Positions 53,039-62,942 are shown, counted from the stretch's first letter. The stretch is 64,000 bases of DNA from Chitinophagaceae bacterium (GCA_017307735.1 JAFKGR010000017.1:1-64000); one strand, 5' to 3'. Notes: a model not told the origin generated them from the letters alone. Translations and numbers: made by a program.

Positions 53039-53587
53039 ATGGCAGAAACAAAATGGCTATCTGATCCAATGCACAGCGAATTACAGTTTAAAATTAAACA
53101 CCTGATGATCAGCAATGTATCAGGATCTTTAAAAAACTTTCAGGTGGAAGTAGAAACTAAAGACGAAGATTTCAGCACGGCCAGAATATACATGTCAGCA
53201 CAAATGGATTCCATATCCACCAATAATGAACAACGCGACATTCACCTGCGAAATTCAGATTTCTTCGAAGTGGAAAAATATCCTGAATTAAAGTTCAAAT
53301 CAACAAAGGTTGAAAAAGAGGATGAGGATACTTTTATTTTACGAGGTGAGCTAACGATGAAAGGGGTAACCAAACCTGTGAAGTTGAATGTTGAATTTAA
53401 CGGATCGACGAAAGATCCATGGGGAGGGGAGAGAGCCGGATTTCTGATAACAGGTAAAATCAACCGTACCGATTGGGGAATGAACTTCAACAGTGCGCTT
53501 GAAACCGGTGGTGTTATGTTGGGTGAAGAGGTAAGGATCAGCAGTGAAATACAGTTGGTAAAACAAGGAATAGGAGTACCTGCTTAA
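53039..53587 (+). CDS. YceI family protein
   Basis: A 182-residue lipocalin-like YceI protein (WLSDPMHSELQFKIKHLMISNVSGSLKNF, DIHLRNSDFFEVEKYPELKFKSTKV, GELTMKGVTKPVKLNVEF, GKINRTDWGMNF). The fold binds isoprenoid or amphiphilic ligands. No signal peptide is present, so this member is cytoplasmic, unlike many others. It is followed by pirin after 39 bases and divided from hxlR by a probable operator. Confidence 0.93.
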   Translation: MAETKWLSDPMHSELQFKIKHLMISNVSGSLKNFQVEVETKDEDFSTARIYMSAQMDSISTNNEQRDIHLRNSDFFEVEKYPELKFKSTKVEKEDEDTFILRGELTMKGVTKPVKLNVEFNGSTKDPWGGERAGFLITGKINRTDWGMNFNSALETGGVMLGEEVRISSEIQLVKQGIGVPA

Positions 53588-53626
53588 TAAGGCAGGTGAA
53601 AATTTCTTAAAATGAAATCCTGAAAA

Positions 53627-54502
53627 ATGCTGAACAAAAGAAAATTGGTAAAAATACATACACCGGAGGGGCAGCCCGGTTTCCTGGGGCCGGGCCATAT
53701 AGCACGCCCGGTAATTAGTGGTCGTTTTTCTGACAGCGACCCTTTTATCATGCTTATGGATGACATGCTGGATAAAAAAGACAATGAACCGGTTGGAGGG
53801 CCTCACCCTCATGCAGGGTTTGAAACAGTTTCCCTTTTATTGGAAGGAGAAATGGGAGACGAGGTGCATAAAATGAAAGGCGGTGATTTTCAACTGATGA
53901 CCGCAGGCAGTGGTATTGTACATACCGAAACCATTCAGAAGATGGCTAAAATGCGGCTGCTGCAACTCTGGCTAAATCTTCCTAAGAAGGACCGGGCGGC
54001 TGTTCCAAGGCTTCAGGAATTGCCATTGGAGCATGTGCCTTCCTTATCTGAAAATGGAGTTTCCATCAGATTATACAGTGGTACTTTAGCAGGCCTCACT
54101 TCCCCTGTTCAAAACTATTCACCGATTATTGTAGCAGATATTACTCTTGCTGCCGGCACAACCACTGTGCAACAGATTCCCGCAAACTATAATACCTTTC
54201 TGTATGTGCTTAACGGTAGCATAAAAGTTGGTGGGAGTAAGGAGGAAAAGCAATTATACCAGGACCAGGTTGGATGGCTTGACTTATTTGATGATACCGA
54301 GGAAAGCGACCTGCAACTAAACACCGAAGAGGGAGCTCGTTTTATTCTTTATGCAGGAAAACCCACAGGTGAAAGTATAATTTCTCACGGGCCATTCATT
54401 GCGGATAGCGAGGAAGACATTCGAAGGTTGTATCGCGAATACAGGCAAGGTGCCATGCAACACATTGCAGAAGTTCCGGAAAGTCAAAGAATTTTATTGT
54501 AA
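53627..54502 (+). CDS. Pirin family protein
   Basis: A 291-residue bicupin. The N-terminal cupin has the metal ligands in PHPHAGFETVS (about 60-70) and GGDFQLMTAGSGIVHTE (near 88-103), and the C-terminal half holds the second cupin and the usual LYAGKPTGESIISHGPFIADSEEDI ending. Bacterial pirins include quercetinases and redox-sensing proteins; which applies here is unknown. It is in a unit with yceI, probably HxlR-controlled. Confidence 0.93.
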   Translation: MLNKRKLVKIHTPEGQPGFLGPGHIARPVISGRFSDSDPFIMLMDDMLDKKDNEPVGGPHPHAGFETVSLLLEGEMGDEVHKMKGGDFQLMTAGSGIVHTETIQKMAKMRLLQLWLNLPKKDRAAVPRLQELPLEHVPSLSENGVSIRLYSGTLAGLTSPVQNYSPIIVADITLAAGTTTVQQIPANYNTFLYVLNGSIKVGGSKEEKQLYQDQVGWLDLFDDTEESDLQLNTEEGARFILYAGKPTGESIISHGPFIADSEEDIRRLYREYRQGAMQHIAEVPESQRILL

Positions 54503-54739
54503 TAAAGTTATTGGACATAGATCATTCAATTTAATTTCCTGTCAGCTTTCGGGCGTTTCTATCAGCATTCACCATCAACGTTCAACAAATAATTTCAATA
54601 GTGGATACGATTGATTTTAACCTCTTGTCGTAAAAGTTTACGTACAACTGCATTTGATCTATATTCTGAGGAGTAAGTTTTCCAATCCTCAAATCGAAAA
54701 ATAACAAAACACTTTAGCAAGATTCAGTACATATATATC

Positions 54740-56728
54740 CTACTTCTTTATCATTACATGACTCATTGCCGGATCCTTAAGTACTCTCTCCATTTCTGAT
54801 TGAATAATATCCTGTATATCCTGTTTAATCTGCAAATAATTTCGCTGCACCATACCGTTGGCCAGTTTTCGGATTACTTCAATGTCCTTATAACCATTCT
54901 GTTCTTTTTCAAGTGCCACATGGTCATTGATAATTTCACAGTGGAATGCTTTTAATTCTATTTTACAATCCGGATCGTCAGCGACCGTTCCCACAAATTC
55001 ACCGGAACTGAGTGCAGATATTTTTGAAGCAGGTACAGCGGCTTCTAATTGTTTGGAACGGTTTATCGAAGTATCGCCGCTATTGATTGAGTAACTTTCC
55101 CTGTCCTGCATAATTTTTCCGAATCGTTCCGAAAGTTGTTTTGCGGTATCACCAGTTACCTGTCCGGCAATGATATTTCCTGTGATATTCATAATTACAT
55201 CTGCCTGCTCGCGTCCGTAATCTTTTCGCAGTTGACTGAAATCCTGGATACCCAGACACGTAGAAACCTTATTGCTTCTTGCGGTGGCAATCAGGCTATC
55301 TATATTGTTCAGATAGATGGTCGGAAATTCATCAAATACAAGGCTGCTTTTCAATTTTCCTTTCTTATTTACCTGTTTGATGAGACGGGAAACATACAGT
55401 GACAATACCGCTCCGTAAATCTGTATTTTCCGGGGATTGTTTCCCATGCAAACGATCTTTGGATCTTCCGGATTATTAATATCCAGATTGAAATCATTGC
55501 CCGATAAAACATAATACAACTGTGGAGAAGAAAGTCTTGCCATTGCTACTTTTGCAGAAGCAATCTGTCCTTCAAGTTGTTCCATTACGTCGTTTAAATA
55601 AGCATTTACAAAGGGGTTGATCAGTACTTCAATTTCTTTTTCTGTCCGGAGTAAGGTAAACAGGCTGTCATAATCTACCTGCATCAGTTCAATTACATGA
55701 GGCAGGGTACAGAATTCTCCATCTTTATATTTTTTAAGAAACCATATCACAGCCGTTAAGAAATTAATAGGGGATTCTACAAAAAAATCTCCCTGGCGTT
55801 TGATCCACTCCCTGTTTAATCCCATCAGTATCGTGCGGGCGGATTCTGCAGCATCGGTGATGTCTGTCATCGCAGAAGGTTCCAGCGGATTACACCGGTG
55901 GCTTCTGGCAAGATCATCAAAATTGATAGTGAAAAAACGGGAAGACTCAGAATATCTGTGCCTGTATTTCAACCATGTGTTGTAGGCTATTTTAGAAAGG
56001 TCATCAAATTTGAAATCATACACAAACATTGTAAATCCTTTCTGTATGTGTTGGGTTATTACATGCCGTATTACAAAGTAAGATTTTCCTGAACCGGGTG
56101 TTCCCAAAACTATGGTTGCGCGAAACGGGTTAATGATATTTATCCAGCTACTTCGAATTTTATTTTTTAGCCTGTATTGCGCCGGGAGATTAATTGAATA
56201 TTCATTTTGCAACAAGCGTTCTTCCTGTGGGAATGTTTCGTTTTCCCTGTTGAAAATATCTTTGTTATTGAGCTTGTTCTTAATAAATCGGGAAAGCAAA
56301 GTGCCACCTGAAAGAACAAGCAGAAACCCAATTGATGTAATAGCGATATATACAACTGCAGATTCTGTTATTTTTATTTTCACCAGCAACGCCAGATAAC
56401 TAAAAAAATAGATTAGCAAACCAGTAAATAAATAAGCGAACGCTGTTTTAAAGGTGAGTTTTTCATCCTTTTTGCCTTTGGATCCCAATAATGAAATTGC
56501 CAGGAATCCCAGGGCAATAAGTTTGCTTTTATTAAAACTGCTGAATAAACCGGTTTTATAAATATTACTCAAAATACGGTCACTGAAATTGTTCGTAAGC
56601 CCCCATTCGATAAATGCTTCATAACAATAATAATAGAAGTGGATCATTAAAATAACAATGCTGATCAGTCTGGTCATATCCAGTATTTTTCTAAGCGCCT
56701 GTTCGTTCTCACCCGTCTGTAATGCCAT
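54740..56728 (-). CDS. mobC: Type IV coupling protein of the mobilisation module (MobC/TraG-like)
   Basis: A 662-residue membrane ATPase. Three or four N-terminal helices (about 21-40, 68-82, 97-118, 125-145) are followed by a VirD4/TraG-type ATPase with Walker A GTPGSGKSY (209-217) and Walker B SSLVFDEFPTI (near 450), then TARSNKVSTCLGIQDFSQL. It links the relaxase-DNA complex to a mating channel. Gene order coupling protein-relaxase-MobA is that of Bacteroidota mobilisable and conjugative elements. It starts 11 bases after the relaxase stop. No mating-channel genes are seen. Confidence 0.9.
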   Translation of the reverse strand: MALQTGENEQALRKILDMTRLISIVILMIHFYYYCYEAFIEWGLTNNFSDRILSNIYKTGLFSSFNKSKLIALGFLAISLLGSKGKKDEKLTFKTAFAYLFTGLLIYFFSYLALLVKIKITESAVVYIAITSIGFLLVLSGGTLLSRFIKNKLNNKDIFNRENETFPQEERLLQNEYSINLPAQYRLKNKIRSSWINIINPFRATIVLGTPGSGKSYFVIRHVITQHIQKGFTMFVYDFKFDDLSKIAYNTWLKYRHRYSESSRFFTINFDDLARSHRCNPLEPSAMTDITDAAESARTILMGLNREWIKRQGDFFVESPINFLTAVIWFLKKYKDGEFCTLPHVIELMQVDYDSLFTLLRTEKEIEVLINPFVNAYLNDVMEQLEGQIASAKVAMARLSSPQLYYVLSGNDFNLDINNPEDPKIVCMGNNPRKIQIYGAVLSLYVSRLIKQVNKKGKLKSSLVFDEFPTIYLNNIDSLIATARSNKVSTCLGIQDFSQLRKDYGREQADVIMNITGNIIAGQVTGDTAKQLSERFGKIMQDRESYSINSGDTSINRSKQLEAAVPASKISALSSGEFVGTVADDPDCKIELKAFHCEIINDHVALEKEQNGYKDIEVIRKLANGMVQRNYLQIKQDIQDIIQSEMERVLKDPAMSHVMIKK

Positions 56729-56739
56729 TGTTTGATAGG

Positions 56740-58047
56740 TTAATTATTGCCTGAAATATTTTTCCTTTTTTTCTTTTTCCTGCTCTTTTTCTTTAATTGC
56801 CTGGGGATGTAATCAAGTGTTTGATCAGGTTGTATAATAGTATCAAATATGATGTCGGTTCCTTTGGGGAAGGATGAAAACTGAAAGTCATTTCCATAAG
56901 CTTTGGTTTCTGCCGCAGCTTCAGTCTGTGGCTGTAACCCAATACGATGTTTTGCTGCTGGTTGGGATAACAAATCCTGCTGCAAAACACCTTGCTGCAA
57001 ACACCTTTCCTGCAAGGCTTTTGCACTGTATTGTTTACCTAATTCGCTGCCATTAAAAACGGCTTTCGTTACATGATCTATGTAAGTTATTCCATAAATC
57101 AGTCCTGCTTCATTTTTCCGTAATTCAACATTAATTCCCGTTTGCTGAAGTACGTTAAGAGCGTGATTTAAGGAAGGTGTTTTCGTAATAAACAATTTGT
57201 CAATTTCATTCTTTAACCGGGATTTAAATCTCTGGCGTTTTGTTTCATTTATTTTAAATCGTTTTTCGACAAACTTCAGAGTAGGCTTGTTATAGAAAGA
57301 GCTTGCTTTTATCGGGATGCCTACGGGTTTTCCATTCTCATCAAGTATTCTGTAAACCAATCCCCTTTTTTTAAAAACTCTTGAATCTTCTGTCCCCCTG
57401 TCTGCCATTATATGGTATAGTTTAAGCACTGCATTCAATTGAGGTAAACTGATGTAATTGTAGGGCTCAAGTATGTTTATTAAAACGTTTTGAATGGCCA
57501 TTTTTGTTTGAGATTTCCCATATAAAACCTTGCCTGCCATCACTGGTTTTAGACTAAATAACTTCTTCTGATTTGATTCCTCTGCTGCAATTAATCCAAA
57601 TGTTTTTTCAATTTCTTTGCGGGCTTTTTCAGATTGATTTCTTCCGATGTTTTGCATGTCAATCCTGCTGCCATCTGCTTTTACTTTGATGCTCACCAAG
57701 TGGATGTGGGGATGTCCGGAATCAAAGTGTTGATATACTAAATAAGGTTGTTCTCCGAATCCGATTCCTCTCATATAAACGCCGGCTATCTGCATGAGTT
57801 TTTTTTGGGATATTCCGGCTTCGGCAACGTCAAAATTGAGAGAAATATGAACGCTTTTACGGCTTATGTTTTCATTCAGATCAGACTGTTTAAGCAAGCG
57901 GTTCAGTTTTATTTTGAGGCTCATTTTTTCAACGTCCATCGGATAATTTACCGCTCCGATACAGGATGCGACTCCCTCTTTCACCTTGTTTTCATTGTAG
58001 TTAAAAATACGGTGAACAGAGTGCCCTGTTTTGATTATTGCAACCAT
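56740..58047 (-). CDS. mobB: Relaxase (mobilisation protein MobB type)
   Basis: A 435-residue relaxase of the HUH class: the metal-binding triad HPHIH is at 112-116, after FDS, with conserved VHISLNFDVAEAG near 66 and candidate nicking tyrosines at the N-terminus or near 102-105. It nicks one strand at oriT and stays bound to the 5' end during transfer. The C-terminal 250 residues are basic and unassigned, ending in a Lys-rich tail. It overlaps the MobA stop by 13 bases. The presumed oriT lies upstream of mobA. Confidence 0.92.
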   Translation of the reverse strand: MVAIIKTGHSVHRIFNYNENKVKEGVASCIGAVNYPMDVEKMSLKIKLNRLLKQSDLNENISRKSVHISLNFDVAEAGISQKKLMQIAGVYMRGIGFGEQPYLVYQHFDSGHPHIHLVSIKVKADGSRIDMQNIGRNQSEKARKEIEKTFGLIAAEESNQKKLFSLKPVMAGKVLYGKSQTKMAIQNVLINILEPYNYISLPQLNAVLKLYHIMADRGTEDSRVFKKRGLVYRILDENGKPVGIPIKASSFYNKPTLKFVEKRFKINETKRQRFKSRLKNEIDKLFITKTPSLNHALNVLQQTGINVELRKNEAGLIYGITYIDHVTKAVFNGSELGKQYSAKALQERCLQQGVLQQDLLSQPAAKHRIGLQPQTEAAAETKAYGNDFQFSSFPKGTDIIFDTIIQPDQTLDYIPRQLKKKSRKKKKRKNISGNN

Positions 58048-58427
58048 TTTTCACCGAGTTTTTTCATGTAAATATTGATGTCATAAATTGCATTCAGCAA
58101 CATTTTTTTCTCCTCGTCATAGAGCTGGATCCAGCTTCTGAATTCAGAAATATTATCAAGCGTGTGCAACCTTTTTACAGCCTGGTTAAAATTGTTGCCG
58201 ATGTTGTTTAATTCATTCCGGAGTTTTATTAACTCTGTCATTAAGTCGTCCAGAGACCTGTCCCTGTAAGTTGCCACTATGGGTCTATCAAAAAGCCTCC
58301 GCCGTAAAAAGTCACTTAATTTCCGGCATGTACTTTCATTGAATTGGGATTCCAGTTTTCTGTATTCATTCAGCGATAGCCTGCATATAATTCTTTTCGT
58401 CCTGTTTATTTTTTGTCCTTTCATCAC
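58035..58427 (-). CDS. mobA: MobA-type relaxosome accessory protein
   Basis: A 130-residue ribbon-helix-helix type mobilisation protein (RIICRLSLNEYRKLESQFNESTCRKLSDFLRRRLF) followed by a helical part (LDDLMTELIKLRNELNNIGNNFNQAVKRLH) typical of MobC/MobA accessory proteins that bind oriT and assist nicking. Its coding end overlaps the relaxase start by 13 bases, so translation is coupled. The palindromic oriT candidate begins about 70 bases upstream of its start. Confidence 0.9.
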   Translation of the reverse strand: MMKGQKINRTKRIICRLSLNEYRKLESQFNESTCRKLSDFLRRRLFDRPIVATYRDRSLDDLMTELIKLRNELNNIGNNFNQAVKRLHTLDNISEFRSWIQLYDEEKKMLLNAIYDINIYMKKLGEKWLQ

Positions 58428-58493
58428 ACGGTCATTTTCACATTTTAAATTCAGTGAATCATTTCAAACTCCCCGCCCACGAGTTCCGAGTGA

Positions 58494-58556
58494 GGGCGGC
58501 AAGATTTCGGTTGTATGACAACCGGACATCTTGCCGATTGCATCAAAGTGGCAATC
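58494..58556. other. Candidate origin of transfer (oriT) with nested palindromes
   Basis: An outer perfect inverted repeat GGCAAGAT (58498-58505) / ATCTTGCC (58528-58535) encloses an inner perfect one, CGGTTGT (58508-58514) / ACAACCG (58518-58524), with a 3-base loop. Directly to the right is a further pair GATTGC (58536-58541) / GCAATC (58551-58556). The position immediately upstream of mobA-mobB-mobC is where Bacteroidota elements carry oriT. The nick site cannot be assigned. Confidence 0.6.
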
Positions 58557-58658
58557 TTTCAGCATTTTCAATATTCTTAAACACATTCAAAATCTATCAA
58601 AGGTGGTTTTGGTAACTTTAAAATTCTGAAACTTAAAAGAATTTAAAGGTTTTGAAAA

Positions 58659-59591
58659 TCACCGTATCTTTTGATTTATATTTCTCTTCTGTGATCTTCC
58701 AAAGTTTACAAGCCAATCATTCAGATCTTTATAGTGCTTGTATAGATCACTTACATCACTGTATTTATCAGATAAGGAAAAAGCATAGCGACTGTAATTT
58801 TGTCCGGTTGTATCCCTGTCTAAATACAATCTTATAGTTTCATGCTGCTCCATAAAAGGACGGGCTTTTTCAAAGAAAGAAACGGAATTCAGAATGGTAA
58901 AATCGCTATTGATTTTTACCTGATTTTTATGGATGGCCATGAAAGAGAGAAAGTCAAAAAAGCCTTCAAAAACGGCGACTTCTTTCGCGTTTTGTTTTAT
59001 GGTAGTAATATTTTTTGGGGAGGAGCTGGCTTTGAAATAAGGATTTCGTATTTCATATCCTCCTGAGTCATTTTTAAAACCGATTCCATAGTATATTTTA
59101 TTATTCAATTCATAGTGGACTTCTTCACAAAATTGTTCTGTTATATCAAGAGGGATTCTTCTTTGGTCGAGGTACCTCAACAACGCAACAGAACCAATTG
59201 AATGTTTCTGCAATATTTTGATTTTAGGTTGCATTTTATCCGATTCAGATTTGTAAGAATCCCGCCGGTGAAAAGAAAGAGTTTCATTAAATTGTTGTAA
59301 AAATTCTCCAACGGAACAGTTGTTATAAAGAATAGCAAAATCAATGAGATTGCCGCCTATACCAAGACCATGATCATACCAGCGATTGATTTTCCGGTTG
59401 ACTTTAAAAGAGGAAGTATTTTCATTTCGGAGGGGAGACAAATACCAGTAATCAACGCCTTTGATTTTTGCAGGCTGATAGCCTAATTTGAATAGATAAT
59501 CTACCAGATCTGTTTCTTTAATATCCCTGATAGAAATCTTTGGTGGTTTCCTGATATCCATAGCTTCACATTTATTTGCCGGAGGAGGCAT
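58659..59591 (-). CDS. Toprim-domain primase of mobile elements
   Basis: A 310-residue DnaG-like protein (300 if the ATG at 59561 is used). The N-terminal region keeps the primase fold (DYWYLSPLRNENTSSFKV, WYDHGLGIGGNLIDFAILY) but lacks the CHC2 zinc cysteines. The Toprim domain has the acidic EGFFDFLSFMA and the LYLDRDTTGQNYS motif. Such primases prime the transferred strand in the recipient. It sits beyond the oriT candidate, same direction as mobA, which fits a leading transfer gene. Confidence 0.88.
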   Translation of the reverse strand: MPPPANKCEAMDIRKPPKISIRDIKETDLVDYLFKLGYQPAKIKGVDYWYLSPLRNENTSSFKVNRKINRWYDHGLGIGGNLIDFAILYNNCSVGEFLQQFNETLSFHRRDSYKSESDKMQPKIKILQKHSIGSVALLRYLDQRRIPLDITEQFCEEVHYELNNKIYYGIGFKNDSGGYEIRNPYFKASSSPKNITTIKQNAKEVAVFEGFFDFLSFMAIHKNQVKINSDFTILNSVSFFEKARPFMEQHETIRLYLDRDTTGQNYSRYAFSLSDKYSDVSDLYKHYKDLNDWLVNFGRSQKRNINQKIR

Positions 59592-59735
59592 TTCAATTTC
59601 ACAATCAGTTGAACAGATACAAAACTATATATACCGGTTCGCTTCAACCCAACCCCATCAAATTTTAAAGAGGATACGAAAGGCAAGGCTGTCTATTTTT
59701 GTATTCATTTTCTCAACAATTAAAAATATGGAGAT

Positions 59736-60026
59736 ATGCTTACAACAAATGATGTAGCCAAAGTGTATGATACGATACTCAGTATCCCCGGTATGAATGA
59801 AACGGTGAAGATTGACATGAAGATTTCCCGCAAAAATGTATTACTGCTCAATAGTGTAATCAAAAGAGGGTTAAATGCAAAGGACGATGATAAATCCCTG
59901 AATATGCCTGGGAACGTACCTTCCGAAAACTTAGAGGAATTACGGAGTTTTGCAGATGAGTGCCTATCAAAAGCAGGATTAACAGAACTCAGTGAGAAGC
60001 TGAATTCATTACATACAGGAAAATAA
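59736..60026 (+). CDS. Hypothetical protein of the mobilisation module
   Basis: A 96-residue protein with no recognised domain; predominantly helical, charged, no signal peptide (KVYDTILSIPGMNETVKIDMKISRKNVLLLNSVIKRGL). It is divergent from the primase across 144 bases. The helical N-terminal part could be an oligomerising or DNA-binding segment, but nothing specific shows it. It is the last gene of the mobilisation block before the acetate-kinase relic. Confidence 0.6.
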   Translation: MLTTNDVAKVYDTILSIPGMNETVKIDMKISRKNVLLLNSVIKRGLNAKDDDKSLNMPGNVPSENLEELRSFADECLSKAGLTELSEKLNSLHTGK

Positions 60027-60081
60027 ACTTCTGTCAGGCATTTTTGTAATACCGTTTATTGGCACTTTCTAATTTCCTTTT

Positions 60082-60285
60082 TTAATTATTATCAGAGCTA
60101 TCATAGAAAGTTTCCAATTTAACGAACATTCCAATGCAGCAACTGGCCGCTAAAGCTTCCTTGTTTTCAGGATAAGAATATTTTGTATTACTTTCATCCA
60201 TGCTATACACCGCAAACCTGATGCTGGATAAGCTGGCATTGATAGTAAAAATATTATAATTACCTGCTTTCATAACGTATGACAC
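60082..60285 (-). pseudogene. ackA: N-terminal fragment of acetate kinase
   Basis: The frame begins (ATG 60285 or 60273) with MKAGNYNIFTINASLSSIRFAVYSMDE, which parallels the acetate kinase start NILTINGGSSSIKFALY, including the conserved Asn and the Ser-Ser-x-Lys/Arg-Phe. After about 25 residues the similarity ends and the frame stops after 67. Acetate kinase has about 400 residues, so this is a relic. It followed glgP in the same direction by 68 bases, an arrangement that suits a sugar-phosphate fermentation operon (inference). Confidence 0.5.
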
Positions 60286-60353
60286 TTTTTGATTTCTCTG
60301 CTACCCTGAAGAGCTCTTTTTATGTTTCTCTAATTCTTGAAATATTATAAAGT

Positions 60354-62894
60354 TTATCGTTGCCAAAGGATAAGGTTATTTTCCAGGGGTACTGAAATAC
60401 CTTCATAACGGGGAATGACCCGTGGTGTATAATCGCCCACAGACCTGGCAGATTCAATCTGTGCTTTATAAACATATTCGCCGTCATTTGCCCTATTATC
60501 ATCGCGCTGCATTTCTTCCCTTACCGGCGCCTGCCCTTTTGTTCCATCGGCATACAGCTCCACTGAAATATCATCCGGATTAATTCAATCCAGCAATAAT
60601 CTGACAAGAAACAGATGGTGGTCTTCCCTGCTTTCTACTTTCACTTCAATAAATCTTATATTCTGCCAATGATTACTGAGACTATAATAAGTACTTGCTA
60701 TTTTTACTCCTGCCGCACCTTTTTCTCCTGCACGTTCTAAATAGCTCGCGGCCGCAGGTAAATAATATTTTTCAGTATATTCCCGTACGGTACGATTGGC
60801 TGAAAAACGAGGGGTTAGAACTGCCATACTTTTACGTATTCGTGCTATCCAGGCTTCCGGTATTCCAGCCGGGTTACGTGTATAAAATTCAGGCACCACC
60901 TGCTGTTCCAGTAAGTCATATAATTGTTGAGCCTCCTTAGCATCCCAGGCAGGATCATCACCGTGTTCGTTTCCATCTCCAAGCGCCCATCCCATTTCCG
61001 GTGTATAAGCTTCGGCCCACCAACCGTCGAGCTCAGATAAATTGATTCCTCCATTCACCAGCACTTTCATGCCACTGGTTCCGCTTGCCTCCTAGGGACG
61101 CCTCGGCGTATTAAGCCAAACATCTACCCCCTGCACCAGGTTTTCTGTTAACTGAATATCATAATCACTTAAAAAAATAATTTGCTTATACAAGTTGTTC
61201 TGCCGGATGAACTGAACCCACCGGCGTATTAAAGCCTTTCCTGATTCATCGTAGGGAGACGACTTACCGGCAATGACAAGTTGTACAGGATTTTCATGAT
61301 TAATGAGAATGCGAATTAATCTTTGCGGATCATGTAGCAGGAGGTCAGGTCTTTTGTAAGGAACAAAACGGCGGGCAAAACCCAAGGTTAATGTATCGGG
61401 ATTAAAAATGTGTTTTGCCGTTTCTATCAGTTCTGGTTCACCTGAAATAGAGGCCTGCCTTTCAAACCTTTGCCGGACATATCTTACCAATTCATTTCTG
61501 GATTGCGTCCGGAATTGCCAGAGTTGTTCGTCTGACAAATGTGACATGTGTTCTTCAATGCCTTCAAGGTTTCCACGCCAGCGGTCCTTTCCACAGGTGT
61601 CTGTCCATAAATCATCCGCATATTTAGAATCCCAGGAAGGCATGTGCACTCCGTTGGTTACATACCCTATGGGCACCTCTGGTGACGGCCATCGCTGAAA
61701 GAGATTTTGAAAGAGGCTTCGGCTAACCTTACCATGCAAACGGCTAACGCCATTCACAGCGCCACTGCCACGAATAGCGAGATAAGCCATATTGAAATTG
61801 CCTGAAGTATCATTGGAATTTAACCGGCCTAATGCCATCAAATCATCAAAGCTGATACCTAATTCCTCCCGGGCATATTTTTCAAAAAATTGCCAGATAA
61901 GTGAAGGGCTGAATTGGTCAAAACCGGCCGCAACTGCCGTATGGGTAGTAAATAAATTGCCTGCCCTTGTAACCGCTAATGCTTCTTCAAAGGAAGTACC
62001 TGTTTTTTTCATAAAATCACCGGCACGCTCCAATACAACAAAGGCTGCATGGCCTTCATTCATGTGGCAGACTTCGGGTGTAATTTCAAGGGCCTTAAGC
62101 AATTTCCATCCACCAATGCCCAATACTATCTCCTGCCTGATGCGCATTTCGGGTCCTCCGCCATACAGTTCACTGGTAATACCTCGGTAAGCGGGCAGGT
62201 TGGCTGCATCATTGCTATCCATCAGATATAGTTTTGTTCTTCCTACCTGAACCTGCCAGGTACGCAGCCACAGTGGATGCCCGGGAAAATCAATTTTAAT
62301 GCGCAGCCATTCTCCATCAGCTAAACGAAGTGGTGTAATAGGTAACTGCCCCGGATCATTATAAGGGAAAAGTGGTTGCTGATTACCATATTGATCTATT
62401 TCCTGCCGGAAATAACCCTTTGAATAAAGCAGCCCTACCGCCGAAACAGGTACGCCAAGGTCGCTGGCAGATTTTAACTGATCACCGGCAACATTTCCCA
62501 ACCCACCGGAATAAATGGGCAAAGCTTCGCTCAGCAGATACTCCATGCTAAAATAAGCAATATGGGTAAGTGGCGATTTCGGGTGGTTTTGTTGAAACCA
62601 GGTGGGCAAAGAGGCCGAAAGTTCCTGTTGCTTCAGCAGTTCCTTTATTTTAATCTTAAAAGTGTGGTCTGCCAACTGTTGTTCAAGCTCAATGCGTGAA
62701 ATACTTTGTAGAATTATCCAGGGATTATGTGTGAGTTCCCATAAAGCAGGATTGAGCCGGTTCCATATTTCATCCGCAGCATGGTTCCATGACCATCGTA
62801 TGTTAAGAGCAAGCTCTGCAAGAGCGTCAACTCCCCCGATATCATAAGGCAGGAAGCCGTAAATATCATTTGAATTAAGAGTTTGTTTTTTCAT
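60354..62894 (-). pseudogene. glgP: Alpha-glucan (glycogen) phosphorylase interrupted by two in-frame stops
   Basis: One continuous frame of 847 codons encodes a GT35 alpha-glucan phosphorylase of the DUF3417 type: the N-terminal DUF3417 (to about 115), IAYFSMEYLLSEALPIYSGGLGNVAGD near 125, HMNEGHAAF near 282, VLTLGFARRFVPYKRP-like segment near 530, and the PLP region EASGTSGMKVLVNGG just after residue 600. It releases glucose-1-phosphate from glycogen. TAG at codon 601 (61092-61094) replaces the usual Leu of RRPLEASG, and TGA at codon 770 (60585-60587) stands before INPDD. The first stop lies just before the PLP-binding loop, so the truncated product would be inactive. Confidence 0.9.
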
Positions 62895-62942
62895 GCTTTT
62901 AATTTTTTATTTGTGGTTTTAAAAATAAAACCCGGTTAATTT

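Noticed and set aside
52084..62894. Stop-codon reassignment or readthrough explaining the internal TAA, TGA and TAG in the IS110 and glgP frames
   Set aside because: Many intact genes in the window end in all three stop codons with no extension, and the IS110 copy shows other damage; decay or sequencing error is simpler.
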